A stretch of 64,000 bases of DNA, taken from the NCBI RefSeq assembly GCF_009800925.1, contig NZ_WOYF01000004.1:124001-188000 (forward strand), read 5' to 3'. Shown one piece after another: positions 60,150-64,000 of this stretch. The stretch comes from Budvicia diplopodorum (GTDB lineage Bacteria; Pseudomonadota; Gammaproteobacteria; Enterobacterales; Enterobacteriaceae). The notes under the pieces are model-generated. The model made no database searches. It worked only from the letters and a program-made list of their open reading frames with translations, and was not told where the DNA came from. Within the stretch, counting starts at the first letter, position 1; each line of letters opens with the position of its first letter. The position numbers and the translations under genes were made by a program.

Positions 60150-62444
60150 CTACCGGGTTCTGCTTCTTCCTTTTATTCCATTATTAGATTTACCAGACTT
60201 TGACGAATGGGGGGATGCCGAAGGTCGATCGACCTGCGAAACTGTATTGTCAGGCTTAAGAGCAGGTTTCTTCGGTTTAGCTACCGGATTACCGCCTCGA
60301 TTAGGCACTCGCTGCTGTTCTATATCCGTATGCTTAGTCATTGCCGGACGGGTGTTGTTGCGAAAACTGCGCTTGGCCGCTCTTTGCTCTTCAATCGTCG
60401 GTGTCGGAACTAGGCACTCACGACGGCTGCCAATCAGGTGCTTTAATCCCATTTCTTCCAGAGCATCACGGATCATTGGCCAGTTTGCCGGATCGTGATA
60501 GCGAAGTAAGGCTTTTTGCAACCGCCGCTGGCGATCGCCTTTTGGTATAGCCACCTCTTCGCTTTTATAGTCCACTTTAGCCAGCGGATTCTTACCCGTG
60601 TAATACATCGTGGTCGAGTTAGCCAACGGTGACGGATAGAAATTCTGTACCTGATCCAGACGGAAACGATTTTTCTTGAGCCATAAAGCCAGATTAACCA
60701 TATCCTCATCCTCAGTTCCCGGATGGGCTGAGATAAAATAAGGAATTAAATACTGTTCTTTACCCGCTTGTTTAGAATAAGTATCAAAAAGTTCTTTAAA
60801 GCGATCGTAGCTGCCCATGCCCGGCTTCATCATTTTAGACAGCGGGCCCTTTTCGGTATGTTCAGGGGCGATCTTCAAATAGCCGCCCACGTGGTGAGTC
60901 GCCAGCTCTTTAATATAGCGAGGATCTTCAACCGCGAGATCGTAACGAACGCCGGAGGCAATCAAAATTTTCTTAATTCCTTTCAAATCTCTGGCGCGAC
61001 GATACAGCTTGATTGTTGGCTGGTGGTTAGTATCCATATGCTGACAAATTTCAGGATACACGCACGACGCTCTACGGCAGGTTTGCTCAGCTCTCGGTGA
61101 CTGGCAGCGCAACATATACATGTTGGCCGTCGGACCGCCAAGATCGGAAATAATGCCGGTAAAACCGGGCACGCTGTCGCGAATCTCTTCGATCTCTCGA
61201 ATAATTGAGTCTTCAGACCGGCTTTGAATAATTCGGCCTTCATGTTCGGTAATCGAGCAGAATGAACAACCGCCATAGCAGCCGCGCATAATATTGACCG
61301 AGAAACGAATCATTTCATAAGCGGGTAAGCGCGAACCTTCATAGGCCGGGTGCGGTACTCGCTGGTACGGCAGGGCAAAAACGCTGTCCATCTCTTCGGT
61401 TGACAGTGGAACCGCCGGTGGATTGATCCAGACAAAACGGTCGCCGTGCTTTTGTAATAGCGCTCTGGCACATCCAGGATTAGTTTCATGATGCAGAATG
61501 CGCGAAGCATGGGCATACATGACTTTGTCAGCTTTAACCTTTTCATACGACGGCAGCAAAACATAGGTTTTTTCCCATGGCTTTGGCTTAGCCGGCTGAA
61601 CCACTACTTCTTTGGCAATAGGCTGCTTTTCAATGGCAAACTTGCTGCTTTCATCAACGCAGGCTAAATCATCGCCATACGGATGGGGAATGGGGTCAAT
61701 GCGCCCCGGCTTATCTAAACGGGTGGAATCTACGCCAGCCCAACCGGGTAACGGGCCTTTACGCATCACGGCGGTGTTACGAATATCCTGAATTTCAGCA
61801 ATCGTTTCGCCGTTGGCCAGGCGGTGCGCCAGTTCAACCAGCGGACGCTCGCCGTTACCATAAATTAGCATGTCCGCTTTAGCATCGACTAACACTGAGC
61901 GCCGGACGGTATCAGACCAATAATCATAGTGGGCAATACGCCGCAGGCTGGCTTCAATACCGCCAAGAATAACCGGCACCTCTTTATAGGCTTCTTTACA
62001 GCGTTGGCTATAAACCAGCGAGGCTCGATCGGGGCGCTTTCCACCAACGTTATCCGGCGTGTAGGCATCATCATGACGCATACGCCGATCGGCGGTATAG
62101 CGGTTAATCATTGAATCCATATTACCGGCGGTAACGCCAAAAAAGAGGTTGGGCTTTCCCAAACGCATAAAATCGTTTTTATTCGACCAGTCAGGCTGAG
62201 CAATAATGCCAACGCGAAATCCCTGAGCTTCGAGCATGCGACCAACAATTGCCATGCCAAAACTAGGATGATCAACATAAGCGTCACCGGTCACCACAAT
62301 AATGTCACAGCTATCCCAGCCTAAAGCATCCATCTCTTTACGAGACATAGGCAAAAACGGCGCAGTGCCGAAACATTCCGCCCAGTAAGGGGTATAAGAA
62401 AACAGATCTCGTTCTGGTTGAATCAGGCTAATGCTGGTACTCAT
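60150..62444 (-). CDS. ygiQ: Radical SAM protein YgiQ
   Basis: 764 residues from ATG 62444 ([16 protein letters not shown]), matching the E. coli start; the frame could extend to a GTG at 62462. An N-terminal domain (UPF0313, with [37 protein letters not shown]) precedes the radical SAM core with CYGGCSFC in [18 protein letters not shown], at about residue 395. A basic, proline-rich C-terminal tail follows. The family binds a [4Fe-4S] cluster and SAM, but its substrate is not known. It stands alone, with nrdD divergent on the other side. Confidence 0.96.
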   Translation of the reverse strand: MSTSISLIQPERDLFSYTPYWAECFGTAPFLPMSRKEMDALGWDSCDIIVVTGDAYVDHPSFGMAIVGRMLEAQGFRVGIIAQPDWSNKNDFMRLGKPNLFFGVTAGNMDSMINRYTADRRMRHDDAYTPDNVGGKRPDRASLVYSQRCKEAYKEVPVILGGIEASLRRIAHYDYWSDTVRRSVLVDAKADMLIYGNGERPLVELAHRLANGETIAEIQDIRNTAVMRKGPLPGWAGVDSTRLDKPGRIDPIPHPYGDDLACVDESSKFAIEKQPIAKEVVVQPAKPKPWEKTYVLLPSYEKVKADKVMYAHASRILHHETNPGCARALLQKHGDRFVWINPPAVPLSTEEMDSVFALPYQRVPHPAYEGSRLPAYEMIRFSVNIMRGCYGGCSFCSITEHEGRIIQSRSEDSIIREIEEIRDSVPGFTGIISDLGGPTANMYMLRCQSPRAEQTCRRASCVYPEICQHMDTNHQPTIKLYRRARDLKGIKKILIASGVRYDLAVEDPRYIKELATHHVGGYLKIAPEHTEKGPLSKMMKPGMGSYDRFKELFDTYSKQAGKEQYLIPYFISAHPGTEDEDMVNLALWLKKNRFRLDQVQNFYPSPLANSTTMYYTGKNPLAKVDYKSEEVAIPKGDRQRRLQKALLRYHDPANWPMIRDALEEMGLKHLIGSRRECLVPTPTIEEQRAAKRSFRNNTRPAMTKHTDIEQQRVPNRGGNPVAKPKKPALKPDNTVSQVDRPSASPHSSKSGKSNNGIKGRSRTR

Positions 62445-62709
62445 AGGAAAACTCGTTAACACGTTATTCGGGGGCCGTCCGTCCGGCAGGTCGAAGATTA
62501 TACAGCTTTATACCGGATGATCACGGATAAAAAGCAATATAAAACCCAGATGATTGTCGGGGTATACAGCACGAAGTTTCGGCTAAAAATGTAGATGCGT
62601 TTTTTTTCAGAATATCGTGGTCTTTTACTCACCTTTTTGCTCAAAAAGGATGCTGAAAATCTATTTTTTCGCCATTTTTAGGATGAAAAATAGACAACCG
62701 ACAAAATCC

Positions 62710-62723
62710 TTGTCCTTCGTCAA
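62710..62723 (+). promoter_or_regulatory. Possible FNR site upstream of nrdD
   Basis: TTGTCCTTCGTCAA resembles the FNR site TTGAT-N4-ATCAA at seven of ten fixed positions. FNR activates nrdD in E. coli, which makes the position plausible, but the match is modest. Confidence 0.35.
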
Positions 62724-62748
62724 GTAAACTGACTTCTCTTTGCATGAA

Positions 62749-62795
62749 ATACAATATATAGTTGCAAACAATAAAAACACACCCATATGTAGTAA
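62749..62795 (+). promoter_or_regulatory. Paired NrdR boxes upstream of nrdD
   Basis: ATACAATATATAGTTG (62749-62764) matches the NrdR box acaCwAtATaTwGtgt at 13 of 16 positions. A weaker copy, CACCCATATGTAGTAA (62780-62795), starts exactly 31 bp later, the usual three-turn spacing for NrdR box pairs. They lie about 95-140 bp before the nrdD start. Confidence 0.75.
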
Positions 62796-62889
62796 TTACC
62801 CACAAGAGTTAGCGGTTCATTAGCGCAGCACTTGTGGATAACTGCGAATAAATTGAAGACGAAGCAGTAAGCTAGTCAAGGAGCCAGTT

Positions 62890-64000
62890 GTGAAACCAGT
62901 TGTGATTAAACGTGATGGTTGCAAAGTACCCTACGTTGAGGTACGAATTAAAGAAGCCATTCAGCGTGCTGCCAAAGCGGCTAATATCGATGACGAAGGT
63001 TATTGCGCCAGAGTTGCGCAGTCGGTAACGCAACTAATGGCCAATCGTGACGCTGTAGATATCAATGAAATTCAGCAGGCGGTTGAAAACCAGCTGATGA
63101 GCGGCGACTATAAAAAGTTAGCCCGTACTTACATTGAATATCGCCACGATCGTGACCTGTCCCGTGAAAAACGTGGCAAGCTAAACCAGGATATTCAGGG
63201 TCTGGTTGAACAAAGTAATATTGCGCTATTAAACGAAAATGCTAATAAAGACAGCAAAGTTATCCCAACTCAGCGCGATCTGTTAGCCGGTATTGTAGCC
63301 AAACACTATGCTACGCAGCATCTGTTGCCTCGGGACATTGTCTTGGCCCATGAGCGCGGTGAGATTCACTATCACGATCTGGACTACGCCCCATTCTTCC
63401 CAATGTTTAACTGTATGCTAATCGATCTCAACGGCATGCTAACCAACGGGTTCAAAATGGGTAATGCCGAGATCGAGCGCCCTAAGTCTATTTCAACGGC
63501 GACGGCGGTGTCTGCCCAAATTATTGCACAGGTTGCCAGCCATATTTATGGCGGAACCACCATTAACCGTATTGATGAAATCTTGGCTCCGTTCGTGACT
63601 GAGAGCTATAAAAAGCACAAGAAGATCGCAACCGAATGGGATATTCCTAACGTTGAAGAGTACGCTAAATCAAGAACGGAAAAAGAGTGTTACGACGCCT
63701 TCCAGTCGCTGGAATATGAAGTCAATACGCTGCATACTGCCAACGGTCAGACGCCGTTTGTCACCTTCGGCTTCGGTTTGGGAACAAGCTGGGAATCTCG
63801 TCTGATTCAGCAATCGATTCTTAAAAACCGTATCGCCGGTTTAGGTAAAAACCATAAAACAGCGGTGTTCCCTAAGCTGGTGTTTGCCATTAAAGACGGC
63901 CTGAACCATAAGTTTGGCGATGCCAACTATGATATCAAGCAACTGGCATTAGAGTGCGCCTCTAAGCGGATGTATCCGGATATTCTTAACTACGATCAGG
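62890..64000 (+). CDS. nrdD: Anaerobic ribonucleoside-triphosphate reductase, 3' end outside window
   Basis: 370 codons of an expected 710 or so are in the window. GTG start with AAGGAG 6 nt upstream. The ATP-cone domain (KRDGCKVPYVEVRIKEAIQRAAKAA, about 7-95) is followed by the start of the catalytic barrel (HYHDLDYAPFFPMFNCMLIDLNGML; GGTTINRIDE; NTLHTANGQTPFVTFGFGLGTSWESRLIQ). The sequence follows E. coli NrdD almost residue for residue. It reduces ribonucleotides to deoxyribonucleotides under anaerobic conditions, using a glycyl radical made by NrdG. The C-terminal radical site and nrdG lie beyond base 64000. Confidence 0.97.
   Translation, partial: MKPVVIKRDGCKVPYVEVRIKEAIQRAAKAANIDDEGYCARVAQSVTQLMANRDAVDINEIQQAVENQLMSGDYKKLARTYIEYRHDRDLSREKRGKLNQDIQGLVEQSNIALLNENANKDSKVIPTQRDLLAGIVAKHYATQHLLPRDIVLAHERGEIHYHDLDYAPFFPMFNCMLIDLNGMLTNGFKMGNAEIERPKSISTATAVSAQIIAQVASHIYGGTTINRIDEILAPFVTESYKKHKKIATEWDIPNVEEYAKSRTEKECYDAFQSLEYEVNTLHTANGQTPFVTFGFGLGTSWESRLIQQSILKNRIAGLGKNHKTAVFPKLVFAIKDGLNHKFGDANYDIKQLALECASKRMYPDILNYDQ

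Noticed and set aside
1-64000. CRISPR arrays, tRNA genes, prophage or complete insertion sequences
   Set aside because: I looked for regular spaced repeats, tRNA-like cloverleaf ends, integrases and transposases and found none.

Overview
This 64 kb window is chromosomal DNA from a member of the Enterobacterales. The genes yehS, ygiQ, pbpC, murQ, zraP and nrdD all resemble their E. coli counterparts. The combination of a Tad pilus locus, a CS1/CFA-I type fimbrial locus and a long inner-membrane alpha-2-macroglobulin suggests a Yersinia- or Budviciaceae-like lineage rather than Escherichia. That placement is inference. I saw no tRNA, rRNA, CRISPR array, phage or intact insertion sequence.

Layout, left half. 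A LysR regulator, cut by the window edge, comes first (to 730). An alpha-2-macroglobulin/PBP1C pair follows (929-9401), then a GC-rich multi-hairpin repeat, an M23 peptidase, murQ with a DUF4153 membrane protein, and an AhpD-like protein divergent from a MocR-type regulator. A giant two-ASKHA CoA-dehydratase-activase relative occupies 16929-21266. A Fur-type iron module (FecA-like receptor plus binding protein) follows, then zraP and yehS. At 26682-29738 a TpsB outer-membrane transporter sits behind a glycine-rich lipoprotein instead of a normal TpsA exoprotein. A PAP2 phosphatase, a ketopantoate-reductase relative and mgtE complete this half.

Layout, right half. A ccdA antitoxin is followed by only the last 15 codons of ccdB. 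Next is a GH31 glucosidase/MFS transporter pair with a divergent LacI regulator. Two surface-appendage loci run back to back on the minus strand. The first is a CS1/CFA-I fimbrial operon (40284-46354: major pilin, minor pilin, usher, chaperone, tip adhesin, second minor pilin). The second is a complete Tad/Flp locus (46964-58155: flp, tadV, rcpCAB, tadZABCDEF, an unknown 133-codon gene, tadG). A membrane-tethered ToxR/CadC-type regulator lies just upstream of flp, followed by a 1.1 kb AT-rich gap. ygiQ and the 5' half of nrdD, with paired NrdR boxes, end the window.

Themes. In three operons (lipoprotein/TpsB, CS1 major pilin, flp) a hairpin lies directly after the gene for the abundant surface product and before the assembly genes, which fits a stoichiometry device. 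Short dispersed intergenic elements sharing the end CGGACGAAACTTACGC occur at four places, three of them next to genes of the accessory middle region. The best candidates for an undescribed system are the TpsB/glycine-rich lipoprotein pair and the unknown gene inside the tad operon.
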